This document shows positions 25,712-35,104 of a DNA stretch of 64,000 nt, piece by piece. A program made the translations under genes and the position numbers. Origin of the DNA: Hyphomicrobiales bacterium. GTDB lineage: Bacteria; Pseudomonadota; Alphaproteobacteria; Rhizobiales; Rhizobiaceae. Location of the stretch: the NCBI GenBank assembly GCA_900469955.1, contig UBYX01000003.1, forward strand, positions 451,870 through 515,869, in the 5' to 3' direction. The first letter of the stretch is position 1; each line of letters begins with the position of its first letter. The notes under the pieces were generated by a model, which did not search any database, was not told the DNA's origin, and worked only from the letters and a program-made list of their open reading frames with translations.

Positions 25712-26848
25712 ATGAAGCTCAAGATGGTGGCCGGTGCCGCCACCGTTATGCTTGCAATTTTGCCGACAATTGCCACGGCTGGCGAGAAGATCAAGGTCAC
25801 CGACATCTCCGGCCGCGAGGTCGAGGTGAGCGTGCCGGTCGAGCGCGTGATCCTCGGCGAAGGCCGGCAGATCTACTTCACGGCTGCTCTCGATACCGAT
25901 GAACCCTTCAAGCGCGTCGTCGGCTGGCGCGACGATTTTAAGAAGGCGGATCTCGACGGCTACAACATCTATCTGAGCAAGTTTCCGCAGATGGCGAAGA
26001 TCCCAACCTTTGGGGGCATGAAGGAAGGCACGTTCGACATCGAACAGGCCGTCGCGCTGAAGCCTGATGTGATCATCATGAACACCGAGGCGAAGTCGGC
26101 GACCGAAGAAAGCGGCTATATCGAAAAGCTCGCCAAGGTCGGCATCCCGCTCGTTTACATCGACTTTCGGGAAAAGCCGATGGAAAACACCGATGATTCC
26201 ATGCGCATCATCGGTAAGCTGTTCGGCAAGGAAAAACGCGCCGAAGAGTTCGTAAGGTTCCACGACGAGCAGATCGCCCGAGTGACGGAAAAGCTTGCAA
26301 AGGCGACCGATCTGAAGAAGCCGGTCGTCTTCATTGAACGCGCCGGCGGCTATTCCGATGATTGCTGCATGTCCTTTGGCAACGAGAATTTCGGTCGCAT
26401 GGTAGAACTCGCCGGCGGCACCAACATGGCCAAGGGCATTATACCTGGCACTTTCGGCACGGTGAACCCCGAACAGATCATCGCATCCAATCCCGATCAG
26501 GTGATCGTGACCGGGTCGAACTGGGAGCTCTACGTTCCCGGCGGCGCCTGGGTCGGTGTCGGTCCCGGTGCCGACAAGGCGAAGGCTCAGGAAAAGCTTG
26601 CCGCGCTGATGAAGCGACCTGCCTTTACTGGCATCAAGGCAGCAACAAACGGCAACGTGCACGCCATCTGGCATCAGTTCTACAACAGCCCGTATCAGTT
26701 TGTCGCCGTGCAGCAGATCGCCAAGTGGCTGCATCCCGAATTGTTCGCCGACGTCGATCCGGATGCAACCTTCAAGCAATTGCACGAACGGTTCCTTCCC
26801 GTCGCTTACAACCCCGGCTACTTCGCATCTTTGAAGCCAGGCCTCTGA
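25712..26848 (+). CDS. Iron-chelate-type ABC substrate-binding protein 1
   Basis: A 378-residue FecB/FhuD-class (cluster A) binding protein. The signal peptide covers about 1-23. The mature part begins KVTDISGREVEVSVPVERVILGEGRQIYF, typical of this family, and the C-terminal lobe contains IIASNPDQVIVTGSNW and IWHQFYNSPYQFVAVQQIAKWLHPELFAD. An unusual vicinal cysteine pair lies in YSDDCCMSFG (about residue 220). GTG 25709 immediately precedes the ATG; AGGAGAGGAA lies upstream. It is a tandem paralogue of the next gene. The exact ligand is unknown. Confidence 0.88.
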   Translation: MKLKMVAGAATVMLAILPTIATAGEKIKVTDISGREVEVSVPVERVILGEGRQIYFTAALDTDEPFKRVVGWRDDFKKADLDGYNIYLSKFPQMAKIPTFGGMKEGTFDIEQAVALKPDVIIMNTEAKSATEESGYIEKLAKVGIPLVYIDFREKPMENTDDSMRIIGKLFGKEKRAEEFVRFHDEQIARVTEKLAKATDLKKPVVFIERAGGYSDDCCMSFGNENFGRMVELAGGTNMAKGIIPGTFGTVNPEQIIASNPDQVIVTGSNWELYVPGGAWVGVGPGADKAKAQEKLAALMKRPAFTGIKAATNGNVHAIWHQFYNSPYQFVAVQQIAKWLHPELFADVDPDATFKQLHERFLPVAYNPGYFASLKPGL

Positions 26849-26866
26849 TTTTTTCGAAACCCGTGG

Positions 26867-26891
26867 AGCCGGCGGTGCCAACCCGCCGGCT
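26867..26891 (+). other. Intercistronic hairpin between the two binding-protein genes
   Basis: AGCCGGCGG pairs perfectly with CCGCCGGCT over a 7-base loop, starting 19 bases after the first binding-protein stop and 17 bases before the second start. It lacks a downstream T-run, so processing or message stabilisation is more likely than strict termination. A T-run (TTTTTT) actually precedes it on this strand. Confidence 0.6.
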
Positions 26892-26907
26892 GCCAAAGGA
26901 TAAGGCA

Positions 26908-28044
26908 ATGATTGTCACACGGTTCGTTTGGGCGCTTGTCGCCCTTTCCTCGCTTCTGGCTGCTCCGGTTCTTGCTGCCGAGATCACCGACGTCGCTGGC
27001 AGAACGGTCGATATCGACCTGCCCGCAAAACGCATAATTGTCGGAGAAGCGCGCCAGGTCCACGTGATCGCTGCCTTGCGTGGAGAACAGACCTTCGACA
27101 CCATCGTCGGCTGGCGGGACGATCTCGTGAAGAAGGATCCCGACAGCTATCAAGCCTATGTGGAACGCTTCCCCGACATCGCGAAACTTCCGCAATTCGG
27201 CTATGTGCCTCAGGGCAATTTCGATCTCGAAACGGCGATCACCCTTTCACCCGACGTCATCACGTTGAACCTCGAAGCTGCCAAGGTGGCCAAGGAAAGC
27301 GGGTTCGAAGACAAGGCAGCCGCGGCCGGTATCAAAGTCGTCTATCTCGATTTTCGCATCGACCCTGACAAGAATACCGAACGATCTATCGACATCCTGG
27401 GCAAGCTTTTCGGGGCGAGCGACAAGGCTGAAATCTTCAAGGCCTATCGCAGAACCCAAATCGCACGGGTTACCGATCGCCTGGCGAGCGTAAAGGATCT
27501 GAAGCGTCCAAAAGTATTCATCGAACGTTCACCCGGTATTTCTGGGGAAGACCGATGCTGCCGCACTTTCGGCCCGTATAACTTCGGAGCCATGGTCACT
27601 CAGGCCGGAGGTCAGAATATCGCCGATGGCATCATCAGCACCACCTTCGGTGATCTCAACCCAGAGCAACTGGTCGTATCCGACCCGGACCACGTTATCG
27701 TCACCGGATCCAACTGGGCAGCCGAATCCGACATCAACCAATTTGTCGCCGTTGGCCGGGGCGCCGATCTTAAAGCTGCGCGCGAACGTCTCACGAACCT
27801 GATGAAGCGCACCCCCTTTCCCGAGGTGAAAGCCGCAAAAACCGGGCAGGTTCATGCCGTCTGGCATCAATTTTACGGCGCACCCTACGAGTTCATTCCG
27901 ATCCAGCAATTCGCGAAATGGTTCCATCCGGAGCTGTTTGCCGATCTCGATCCGGACACAACCTTCGTGGAATTTCATGAGAAATTCCTTCCTGTCACCT
28001 ACAAGCCCGGCTATTTCGTCTCGCTTGAAAAAGGACTGAATTGA
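26908..28044 (+). CDS. Iron-chelate-type ABC substrate-binding protein 2
   Basis: A 378-residue paralogue of the preceding protein with the same architecture. The signal peptide covers about 1-23 (ending VLAA). Shared blocks include EITDVAGRTVDIDLPAKRIIVGEARQV, the vicinal cysteines in GEDRCCRTFGPYNFGAMVTQAGG, NPEQLVVSDPDHVIVTGSNW and VWHQFYGAPYEFIPIQQFAKWFHPELFAD. ATG 26908 follows AAGGATAAGGCA. A much longer open frame exists but begins inside the neighbour. The tandem copy suggests two ligands, or two redox forms, served by one permease. Confidence 0.88.
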   Translation: MIVTRFVWALVALSSLLAAPVLAAEITDVAGRTVDIDLPAKRIIVGEARQVHVIAALRGEQTFDTIVGWRDDLVKKDPDSYQAYVERFPDIAKLPQFGYVPQGNFDLETAITLSPDVITLNLEAAKVAKESGFEDKAAAAGIKVVYLDFRIDPDKNTERSIDILGKLFGASDKAEIFKAYRRTQIARVTDRLASVKDLKRPKVFIERSPGISGEDRCCRTFGPYNFGAMVTQAGGQNIADGIISTTFGDLNPEQLVVSDPDHVIVTGSNWAAESDINQFVAVGRGADLKAARERLTNLMKRTPFPEVKAAKTGQVHAVWHQFYGAPYEFIPIQQFAKWFHPELFADLDPDTTFVEFHEKFLPVTYKPGYFVSLEKGLN

Positions 28045-29111
28045 TGGCCGTTTTAATACAGCAGCAGTCTGTTGTCGAAGGGGGCCAGCGTTACCGGAGC
28101 CTCGCTGCGCGGAGGATCCTGATCCTATGCTGTCTGCTGGCGGCCCTCGCCCTGAGCGTCGCCATCGATATTGGCCTTGGTCCCGCTCGCTATTCTCTGG
28201 GTGAGGTCTTGACTGCGATATTCACGCCAAGCGCGGTGTCGAACCAGCTTCGCGTCGTGATCTGGGATATCCGTATGCCGATCGCATTGATGGCCGTTAC
28301 AGTAGGTGCCTGCCTCTCGGTTGCCGGCGCACAAATGCAGACGATCCTTGCCAATCCGCTCGCCAGCCCATTCACCCTGGGAATTTCGGCCGCAGCCGGG
28401 TTTGGCGCAGCTCTCGGGCTCGTTGCGGGGGTCGCGGTCTTTCCGGCCGCCGTGCAGTACATGGTTCCAATCAACGCCTTCCTGATGGCCATGGCCGCCT
28501 CGCTCTTCATCTACGGCGTCTCGACACTGAGGGGCGTGACCGTCGAGACAATCGTCCTGCTTGGCATCGCCTTGGTCTTCACCTTCAACGCGCTCCTGTC
28601 GCTGCTCGAATATTTGGCCTCTGAACAGGCGCTTGCCGCTGTTGTCTTCTGGACGATGGGCTCGCTCACCAAAGCCACATGGAGCAAGGTCGCCGTCACC
28701 GGGGCAATACTGGTCGTCGTTATTCCGCTGTTTGCCCGCAATGCCTGGGCTCTGACGGCACTGCGGCTTGGTGACGAGAAAGCCTCCTCCTTCGGTGTCA
28801 GCGTTAGAAGGCTTCGTTTGGAAACCATGATGCTCGTGAGCCTGCTTGCAGCTATCCCGGTCTCCTTTGTTGGTACCATCGGCTTTGTGGGACTAGTCGG
28901 TCCCCATATCGCACGCATGCTCGTTGGCGAGGACCAGCGGTTCTTTCTGCCCGGTTCTGCCATTTGCGGGGCGTTACTGCTTTCAGCCACCTCCGTCGTA
29001 TCGAAAATGCTGATCCCGGGTGCAATCCTGCCCATCGGCGTTATCACGGCTCTCGTCGGAGTACCGTTCTTCTTCTCGCTGATCTTCACCAACAGGAGGC
29101 GCGCATGGTGA
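28044..29111 (+). CDS. FecCD-type iron-chelate ABC permease
   Basis: A 355-residue permease of the FecCD/BtuC family with about nine to ten predicted spans. Conserved family segments are ARYSLGEVLTAIF, RMPIALMAVTVGACLSVAGAQMQTILANPLASPFTLGIS, and the coupling and gate region GTIGFVGLVGPHIARMLVGEDQRF. The ATG shares its first base with the upstream stop (TGATG), and the ATPase gene overlaps its end by 7 bases. It is a single permease and should work as a homodimer. Confidence 0.92.
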   Translation: MAVLIQQQSVVEGGQRYRSLAARRILILCCLLAALALSVAIDIGLGPARYSLGEVLTAIFTPSAVSNQLRVVIWDIRMPIALMAVTVGACLSVAGAQMQTILANPLASPFTLGISAAAGFGAALGLVAGVAVFPAAVQYMVPINAFLMAMAASLFIYGVSTLRGVTVETIVLLGIALVFTFNALLSLLEYLASEQALAAVVFWTMGSLTKATWSKVAVTGAILVVVIPLFARNAWALTALRLGDEKASSFGVSVRRLRLETMMLVSLLAAIPVSFVGTIGFVGLVGPHIARMLVGEDQRFFLPGSAICGALLLSATSVVSKMLIPGAILPIGVITALVGVPFFFSLIFTNRRRAW

Positions 29112-29857
29112 GCCTTGAGCTTTCCGGTGTGGGAGCGCGCTATGGCCGCACTCACATCTTCGCCGACATTACCACCGGCCCAATTTTGGGAGGTCATCTG
29201 ACGGCGGTGATCGGACCGAACGCCGCGGGCAAATCCACCCTCTTCAAGCGGATCGCAGGGCTGCTCAAAGGCGATGGTGTCGTCGAGGTCCGCGGTGAGG
29301 ACGCCCTGTCGCGACCCATCTGCTATATGCCCCAGGATACTGGCGCCAACGCTGTCCTGACCGTCTACGAATCCGTTCTCCTCGCCGCGAAGCAGGGGGC
29401 CGGCTGGCGCGTTGCTGACCATGATCTCGCCGGCATCGATGAAATCCTTCGTTCGCTTGGCATCACCGATCTGGCATTCCGAGATCTTGGAGCACTCTCA
29501 GGCGGACAGCGCCAGTTGGTGGCGATCGCGCAGGCGCTCGTGCGCAAGCCGCAGGTTCTTTTGATGGACGAACCGACCTCGGCACTTGATCTCTTCCGGC
29601 AGATCGAAGTGCTGCAGTATATGCGCGGGCTCGCCCGAAAGAGCGGGATCGCCGTGCTGATCGCGCTCCATGATCTCAATCATGCCATGCGATACTGCGA
29701 TCATACCATGGTTGTCGCCGACGGTCGGCTTGTTGCCAACGGACCTACGACTGAGGTCATCACGGCGTCGCTGCTAAGCGAGGTTTACAGGGTCACCGCC
29801 CGAATCGAGACCTGTACCCAAGGACGACCACTGGTTATCGTCGACGGCACCGCTTGA
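29105..29857 (+). CDS. FecE-type iron-chelate ABC ATPase
   Basis: A 250-residue ATPase. Walker A reads GPNAAGKST, the Q-loop region is YMPQDTG, the signature is LSGGQRQLVAIAQALV, Walker B is VLLMDEPTSALD and the switch His lies in IALHDLNHA. ATG 29105 is chosen because it starts just upstream of a standard FecE N-terminus (MVSLELSGVGARY). It ends the operon of two binding proteins, permease and ATPase. No exporter or receptor gene follows; an outer-membrane receptor must lie elsewhere. Confidence 0.9.
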   Translation: MVSLELSGVGARYGRTHIFADITTGPILGGHLTAVIGPNAAGKSTLFKRIAGLLKGDGVVEVRGEDALSRPICYMPQDTGANAVLTVYESVLLAAKQGAGWRVADHDLAGIDEILRSLGITDLAFRDLGALSGGQRQLVAIAQALVRKPQVLLMDEPTSALDLFRQIEVLQYMRGLARKSGIAVLIALHDLNHAMRYCDHTMVVADGRLVANGPTTEVITASLLSEVYRVTARIETCTQGRPLVIVDGTA

Positions 29858-30121
29858 GGCAAAACTATGGTCGCTCTGTAGGCGCGCCTTCGATCGGCCG
29901 CCAGGCGATGACTGACAGTTCAGCGAAGTGCGCCTCGAACCCAAACAAAAGGGGGCCGATCGCGCTTCCACGAAAGGAATGCGCGAACCGGTTAGCGTGG
30001 GGAGATTGCGACAGCGAATTCACTGGCAGAATTAGAAAAAACTTCCTTGAAGAAAATGCTGCGAAAATCGAGATTGCAGATCGCTGCATTTTAGATCGGC
30101 TTCAGCATCAAGAGGAACATC

Positions 30122-30781
30122 ATGAGCCTGCGCATCAACGATATCGCCCCGGATTTCACCGCCGAGACCAGCCAGGGCACGATCCATTTCCATGATTGGA
30201 TCGGGGATGGTTGGGCCGTTTTGTTTTCGCATCCGAAGAACTTCACCCCTGTTTGCACCACCGAACTCGGCACCATGGCTGGCCTTGAAGGCGAGTTCAA
30301 AAAGCGCGGCGTAAAGATTATCGGCATCTCTGTCGATCCGGTGGAAAGCCACGAAAAATGGAAGGGCGACATCAAGACGGCGACTGGCTTTGACGTCGAG
30401 TATCCGTTGATCGGGGACCGGGACCTCAACGTTGCCAAGCTCTACGACATGTTGCCTGCCGGTGCAGGAAACTCGTCGGAAGGCCGCACCCCCGCTGACA
30501 ATGCTACCGTCCGCTCCGTCTACGTCATCGGTCCAGACAAGAAGATCAAATTGATCCTCACCTACCCGATGACGACTGGCCGCAATTTCAACGAGATCCT
30601 ACGGGCGATCGATTCCATCCAGCTGACTGCCAAGCACCAGGTCGCTACGCCCGCGAACTGGCAGCAGGGCGACGATGTCATTATCACCGCCGCCGTATCG
30701 AACGAGGATGCAATCACCAGGTTCGGTTCATTCGACACGGTCCTGCCTTATCTGCGCAAGACCAAGCAACCAGCAGCATAG
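30122..30781 (+). CDS. 1-Cys peroxiredoxin (Prx6 type)
   Basis: A 219-residue peroxiredoxin. The peroxidatic motif is NFTPVCTTELG with Cys45, the only cysteine in the protein, so it is a 1-Cys enzyme. The conserved Arg lies in NATVRSVYVIGPDKKI, and the C-terminal extension ends LPYLRKTKQ, as in Prx6 homologues. AAGAGGAACATC precedes the ATG. It lies 264 bases downstream of the iron transporter operon in the same direction and probably has its own promoter. Placement beside iron uptake fits peroxide defence but is circumstantial. Confidence 0.9.
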   Translation: MSLRINDIAPDFTAETSQGTIHFHDWIGDGWAVLFSHPKNFTPVCTTELGTMAGLEGEFKKRGVKIIGISVDPVESHEKWKGDIKTATGFDVEYPLIGDRDLNVAKLYDMLPAGAGNSSEGRTPADNATVRSVYVIGPDKKIKLILTYPMTTGRNFNEILRAIDSIQLTAKHQVATPANWQQGDDVIITAAVSNEDAITRFGSFDTVLPYLRKTKQPAA

Positions 30782-30897
30782 CGGGACTTTTTTTGCAAAA
30801 GCTCGGAGCGCCCTCAAACGATCGGGGGGATGTCCCTGCCTTTTGGAGTCGGCCGCCAAGGGCGGCCGAACCCTTTCGTGAAACCTGCGCGCTCATA

Positions 30898-31971
30898 TCA
30901 GCCGAGCCGGATCTCGGTCTGCTGGTCGAAGAGGTGGAGGTGCGCCGGGTCGAAACGCAGACCTATGATCTCGCCGGACCGGATCGCCGCACGGCTGTTG
31001 AGCACGATGACAAGTTCCGGCTGCGTCGCCGTGGTGATATATGTGCTGGCGCCTGTCGTCTCCACCGCGCCAACGGGCAAACGCAACATGGCATCCGAGT
31101 CTCCTGCGAGCTCAAAATGCTCAGGTCGAATGCCGACCAGTAATGGCTGGCCCGCCTTGACCGGTCTCATGAATGGGATCGTCTGTGGCTCCTCGAACTC
31201 GAGGAGGAGAGACTTTCCATCAGAGCCGGACGAGGCAGGCACGAAATTCATGGCAGGTGAGCCGATGAACCCGGCAACGAACTTGTTCACCGGACGGTCA
31301 TAAAGTTCCAGCGGCGCGCCTTGTTGCTCGATAATCCCCTGGCGCATCACGACGACGTGATCGGCCATCGTCATTGCCTCTATCTGATCGTGGGTGACAT
31401 AGACCGAGGTTGCCTTGAGCCTTTCATGAAGAGCACGGATCTCCTTGCGCATGTGCACGCGCAACGCGGCATCGAGGTTGGACAATGGCTCGTCGAAGAG
31501 AAATGCTTTTGGATTCCGGATAATCGCTCGGCTCATCGCCACTCGCTGGCGTTGTCCGCCCGAAAGCTCCCTGGGGTAACGGCCGAGGAGATGGGAAAGT
31601 CCGGTCGTCGCCGCGACCTCTTCTGCCTTGCGCTTGGCCTCAGCCTTGTCGACACCGCGGATGCGAAGGCTATAGGTCAGGTTTTGCTCGACCGTCATAT
31701 GGGGGTAGAGCGCATAGGATTGGAAAACCATGGCGAGGTCGCGTTTGCGGGGCGGCACTCCGTTCATCTTCGCCCCAGCAATCACAAGATCTCCGCTCGA
31801 AATCGTCTCAAGCCCAGCCAATGAGCGCAGAAGCGTCGATTTTCCGCAGCCTGACGGTCCGACCAGTGCCACGAACGCACCCTTGCGGATTTTCAGATCG
31901 ATATCCCGCAGCGCATGGTATGCGCCGTAATATTTGTTGATACCTGTCAGCTCGATCTGATGCACGGTCAT
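30898..31971 (-). CDS. MalK/UgpC-type ABC transporter ATPase
   Basis: A 357-residue CUT1 ATPase with Walker A GPSGCGKST, Q-loop VFQSYALYPH, LSGGQRQR, FLFDEPLSNLD and YVTHDQ, then a TOBE-like C-terminal region. ATG 31971 overlaps the upstream permease stop by ATGA (31968-31971), which decides the start over an extension into the neighbour. It is the last gene of the second LacI-controlled sugar operon. Confidence 0.9.
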   Translation of the reverse strand: MTVHQIELTGINKYYGAYHALRDIDLKIRKGAFVALVGPSGCGKSTLLRSLAGLETISSGDLVIAGAKMNGVPPRKRDLAMVFQSYALYPHMTVEQNLTYSLRIRGVDKAEAKRKAEEVAATTGLSHLLGRYPRELSGGQRQRVAMSRAIIRNPKAFLFDEPLSNLDAALRVHMRKEIRALHERLKATSVYVTHDQIEAMTMADHVVVMRQGIIEQQGAPLELYDRPVNKFVAGFIGSPAMNFVPASSGSDGKSLLLEFEEPQTIPFMRPVKAGQPLLVGIRPEHFELAGDSDAMLRLPVGAVETTGASTYITTATQPELVIVLNSRAAIRSGEIIGLRFDPAHLHLFDQQTEIRLG

Positions 31972-32795
31972 TTGAGAGCTCCCGACGTCAGGCCGGACAC
32001 GATCCGGCGCTGCAAGAGGACGAAGATGGCAAGGATTGGCGTCACATACATTGCCGCATAGGCCATGATGTTGTTCCACTCGTTCGTATTGGGCCCCATG
32101 AAAGAGTTTAGCCCGACGCTTGCCGGCTGGTATTCAATCGCCTGGATCATCGACTTCGAATAGACGAATTCACCAAAGGCCTGCATGAAAATCAGGATCG
32201 CGCTCACGAGAATGCCATTGCGCGCAAGCGGCAGCACGATGTGGAAAAATGCGCCGAACCGGGAATTGCCGTCGACGAGTGCCGCTTCCTCGAGCTCTAT
32301 CGGTACGCTCATGAAAGTGGCTCGAACCAGGACTACAAAAAACGGCATGCTTTTGGCCGCGATCGCCAAAATTACCGCAGTGCGCGGATAGTCCAAGAGA
32401 CCGAGCTGCGAAAATCCGACGAAAATCGGTGTGATCATCAGCGAGGCCGGTAGCACCTGCAGCATCAAGATGAGGAACAGGCCTGCGTCCACCCACGCAT
32501 TGCGGTAACGAGCAAGCACATAAGCGCAACCCGTTCCAAGAATGGTGATCATCAAAACCGCACCCGAGGCGATTACCACCGAATTCCAAAGATAACGCCC
32601 AACATTGCGGCTCTCCCACACCGAGCGGTAAATGCTCCATTGGGGATCGGCTGGCCAGAACGACGGAGGCGATGCAAACATGGCCGAGCCTGTTTTGATC
32701 GCAGTCACATACATCCAGTAAAGCGGGAACAAATAGACAGCCGCGAGCAGAACTGCGATCGCCAACATGACTTTATCGCGAAGGGCAAAATTCAT
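31968..32795 (-). CDS. MalG-type carbohydrate ABC permease
   Basis: A 275-residue permease with six predicted spans and an EAA loop LEEAALVDGNSRFGAFFHI. Both ends show 4-base overlaps (ATGA at 32792-32795 and 31968-31971), so the two permeases and the ATPase are tightly coupled. ATG 32795 is the natural start; the open frame continues upstream only inside the partner gene. Confidence 0.9.
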   Translation of the reverse strand: MNFALRDKVMLAIAVLLAAVYLFPLYWMYVTAIKTGSAMFASPPSFWPADPQWSIYRSVWESRNVGRYLWNSVVIASGAVLMITILGTGCAYVLARYRNAWVDAGLFLILMLQVLPASLMITPIFVGFSQLGLLDYPRTAVILAIAAKSMPFFVVLVRATFMSVPIELEEAALVDGNSRFGAFFHIVLPLARNGILVSAILIFMQAFGEFVYSKSMIQAIEYQPASVGLNSFMGPNTNEWNNIMAYAAMYVTPILAIFVLLQRRIVSGLTSGALK

Positions 32796-33694
32796 CCGCG
32801 CACCTCGTGGCGAGTGGAGCGCACGTAGACAACGGATGCAATCATCACAAAGACGATCATGATGACCGATATCGTTGCCCCCTGGGCAAAGTCGTACTGT
32901 CGGAAAGAAAGGTCCCAGGCCCAATATTGCGCGACATTGGATGAGTTGTTTGGTCCTCCAGCGGTGATCGCGGCAAAAAGGTCGAATTGCTGCAGCGTGA
33001 AGATCAGGCCGAGCGAAATGATCGCTCCGATCGTCGAACGCATCATCGGCAAGGTTATGGTAAAGAAGCGCTGGAAGACATTGGCACCATCGAGCTCAGC
33101 AGCCTCGTAGAGATCCTGGGATATTGTCGACAAGCCGACCGACAACAGGATCATGTTGAATGAAATGCCGAGCCAGATGTTGGCGATGACGACGGCCCAG
33201 AGCGAAAAGCTAGGATCGGAGCGCCAGAAAATATTTCCGGTGATCAGCCCAGATTCCCGCAGCAAATAATTCAAGACCCCAAAATCGCCGGACAAGATCC
33301 AGTTCCAGATGGCACCAACCACCAGCCCCGGCATCACCCAGGAGACGAGAAAGAGGCCACGCAGCCAGGAGGCACCTGGAAAGTTCGTCCAGAAAAAAAG
33401 AGCAAGACCAAAGCCTATGATGAACTGGCCGGCAATCGAGGCGATAACGAAGAGCGCGGTGTTCTTGAGAATCGGCCACGTCTCCGGCATGGAGAACAAG
33501 GTGGCGTAGTTCTTCAGCCCAACGAACGGCCGTAAAAACGTGCCAAGACTGAACATGTCCACTTCCTGGAAGCTCATGACGATATTGTAGGCAAGCGGCA
33601 GGCCCGCCATCATGAACAGGAACGTGAGCGGCACCGAAACGAGCGCGATGTCGAAACCTCGCCCATCGCTGATGGAAAGAAGCAATCTCTTCAT
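32792..33694 (-). CDS. MalF-type carbohydrate ABC permease
   Basis: A 300-residue permease with six predicted spans and EAA loop LYEAAELDGANVFQRFFTI. ATG 33694 follows GGAGGAAAC. The 110-base gap to the binding-protein gene contains a perfect 8-bp hairpin. It pairs with the MalG-type protein encoded next. Confidence 0.9.
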   Translation of the reverse strand: MKRLLLSISDGRGFDIALVSVPLTFLFMMAGLPLAYNIVMSFQEVDMFSLGTFLRPFVGLKNYATLFSMPETWPILKNTALFVIASIAGQFIIGFGLALFFWTNFPGASWLRGLFLVSWVMPGLVVGAIWNWILSGDFGVLNYLLRESGLITGNIFWRSDPSFSLWAVVIANIWLGISFNMILLSVGLSTISQDLYEAAELDGANVFQRFFTITLPMMRSTIGAIISLGLIFTLQQFDLFAAITAGGPNNSSNVAQYWAWDLSFRQYDFAQGATISVIMIVFVMIASVVYVRSTRHEVRG

Positions 33695-33775
33695 GTTTCC
33701 TCCAGATCGGCATTTTACCCCCGGTCCGGAGCCACAAGGACTGGCCACGGCGGCCCCGGCCGGGAGGAAAGGAAG

Positions 33776-33797
33776 GACGGCTGGCGAAACAGCCGTC
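33776..33797 (-). other. Intercistronic hairpin after binding-protein gene
   Basis: GACGGCTG pairs perfectly with CAGCCGTC over a 6-base loop, 7 bases after the binding-protein stop (transcription runs leftwards here). A pyrimidine-rich stretch but no real T-run follows, so partial termination or protection against exonucleases is more likely than complete termination. Confidence 0.6.
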
Positions 33798-33804
33798 TCA
33801 CATA

Positions 33805-35037
33805 TCAGCCGAGAACCGCCTTGATCTTCTGATCGGCCTGATCGAGGGCATCCTTAGGGCTCATCTGACCGGTCAAAGCAGCTTGGATGGCATCCTGGAT
33901 AGCCTTGGAAATTTTGGGCCAAGCCGGATGCGGCCCACGTGGCTGCGCATATTGCAGCTGCTCCTGGAAAACCTTCAGCGCGGCGTCCTTCAACGGCTGA
34001 CCGGTCGGCGGAATAGCAAGATCAGAGCGGGCTGGAAGCTGGCCGAAATCCTTGAACATGCGGTCGTCCTGCGACACGAAATATTCAAGGACTTTGAAGG
34101 CCTCTTTCGGATGCTGCGTTTTCGAGAAGATCGCCCAGTTGAAATCACCCATCGCCGACGAGCGCTTCGCACCGGCCTCCGGAAGCGGCAGAAGTGCCAC
34201 GCCCCAATCGAACTTTGCCTCCTTGACCATGCGGTCTAGTTCCCAGGGGCCGGAAATCGCCATGGCAGCGTTACCCGAATTGAATGTGCCAGTGGAATCC
34301 CATTGACTGCGGGTCAAAGTATCGCGGGAGGCGAGCTTCTCATCGACAATCGTCTTCCAGATTTCCAACGCCTTGACTGCGCCCGGCGTGTTGATTTTGT
34401 CGTAACTTCCGCCGGCCATCTGCGCCCAGGGAAGGAACTGGAACGTACCTTCCTCGTTCGCCTTGGCAGAAAATGTGATTCCGTAGACATTCCTGGCCGG
34501 GTCAGTCAGCTTGCGGGCGGCGGCGAGCAGGTCGTCCCAGGTCTGCGGCGGCTTGTCGGGATCCAGGCCTTTGGCGCGGAACATGTCCTTATTGTAATAC
34601 ATGGCGATCGTGTTGGTCGCCTTCGGCACACCGAAATACCGCTCTTTCCACATCACCGACTTCAACGGACCGGGATAATAGTTGGCTGGCTTGATGACGC
34701 TTGACTGCGTGATCATATCGGTCAGGTCAAGGAAGGCGCCTCGCGATGAAAACAGCGCATGCTCTGGATTATCGACGGCGATGATGTCCGGCGCTTGCCC
34801 CGTCGAATACGCTCGCATCGCCTCGCTCACCACATCGTCGAACTGTATCTGACGGTATTCGACGGTAATGCCGGTCTTCAGGTTATTAAAATCCTTGATC
34901 AGGTTCGGTGCCGGCTGGATATCGCGATCGAGCGACCAGACGGTGATCTTAACATCCTCGGCCTTCGCCGAGGCCGAAAGCGTCCAGAAGCTTGCGACCG
35001 CAAGCGCCCCGACGAGTGCCAGTTTACGAATACCCAT
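33805..35037 (-). CDS. Sugar ABC transporter substrate-binding protein
   Basis: A 410-residue family-1 binding protein. The signal peptide covers about 1-26 (ending AKA). The mature start [37 protein letters not shown] and the hinge region [17 protein letters not shown] are typical of CUT1 binding proteins. AAGGAGGAGAGC precedes ATG 35037. It follows the isomerase-like gene and precedes the permeases; a hairpin separates it from them. Confidence 0.9.
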   Translation of the reverse strand: MGIRKLALVGALAVASFWTLSASAKAEDVKITVWSLDRDIQPAPNLIKDFNNLKTGITVEYRQIQFDDVVSEAMRAYSTGQAPDIIAVDNPEHALFSSRGAFLDLTDMITQSSVIKPANYYPGPLKSVMWKERYFGVPKATNTIAMYYNKDMFRAKGLDPDKPPQTWDDLLAAARKLTDPARNVYGITFSAKANEEGTFQFLPWAQMAGGSYDKINTPGAVKALEIWKTIVDEKLASRDTLTRSQWDSTGTFNSGNAAMAISGPWELDRMVKEAKFDWGVALLPLPEAGAKRSSAMGDFNWAIFSKTQHPKEAFKVLEYFVSQDDRMFKDFGQLPARSDLAIPPTGQPLKDAALKVFQEQLQYAQPRGPHPAWPKISKAIQDAIQAALTGQMSPKDALDQADQKIKAVLG

Positions 35038-35104
35038 GCTCTCCTCCTTCAGGTTGAACTCACTGCGAATGCCCCCTCCAGGTCATCCCACACCAGCGGC
35101 TGCG

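Noticed and set aside
26362..26907. N-terminal extension of the second iron-type binding protein
   Set aside because: The in-frame extension lies inside the first binding-protein gene and carries no family sequence; the signal peptide starts at ATG 26908.
25616..26908. 430-codon open frame on the minus strand
   Set aside because: Antisense to the first iron-type binding protein, with no family features.
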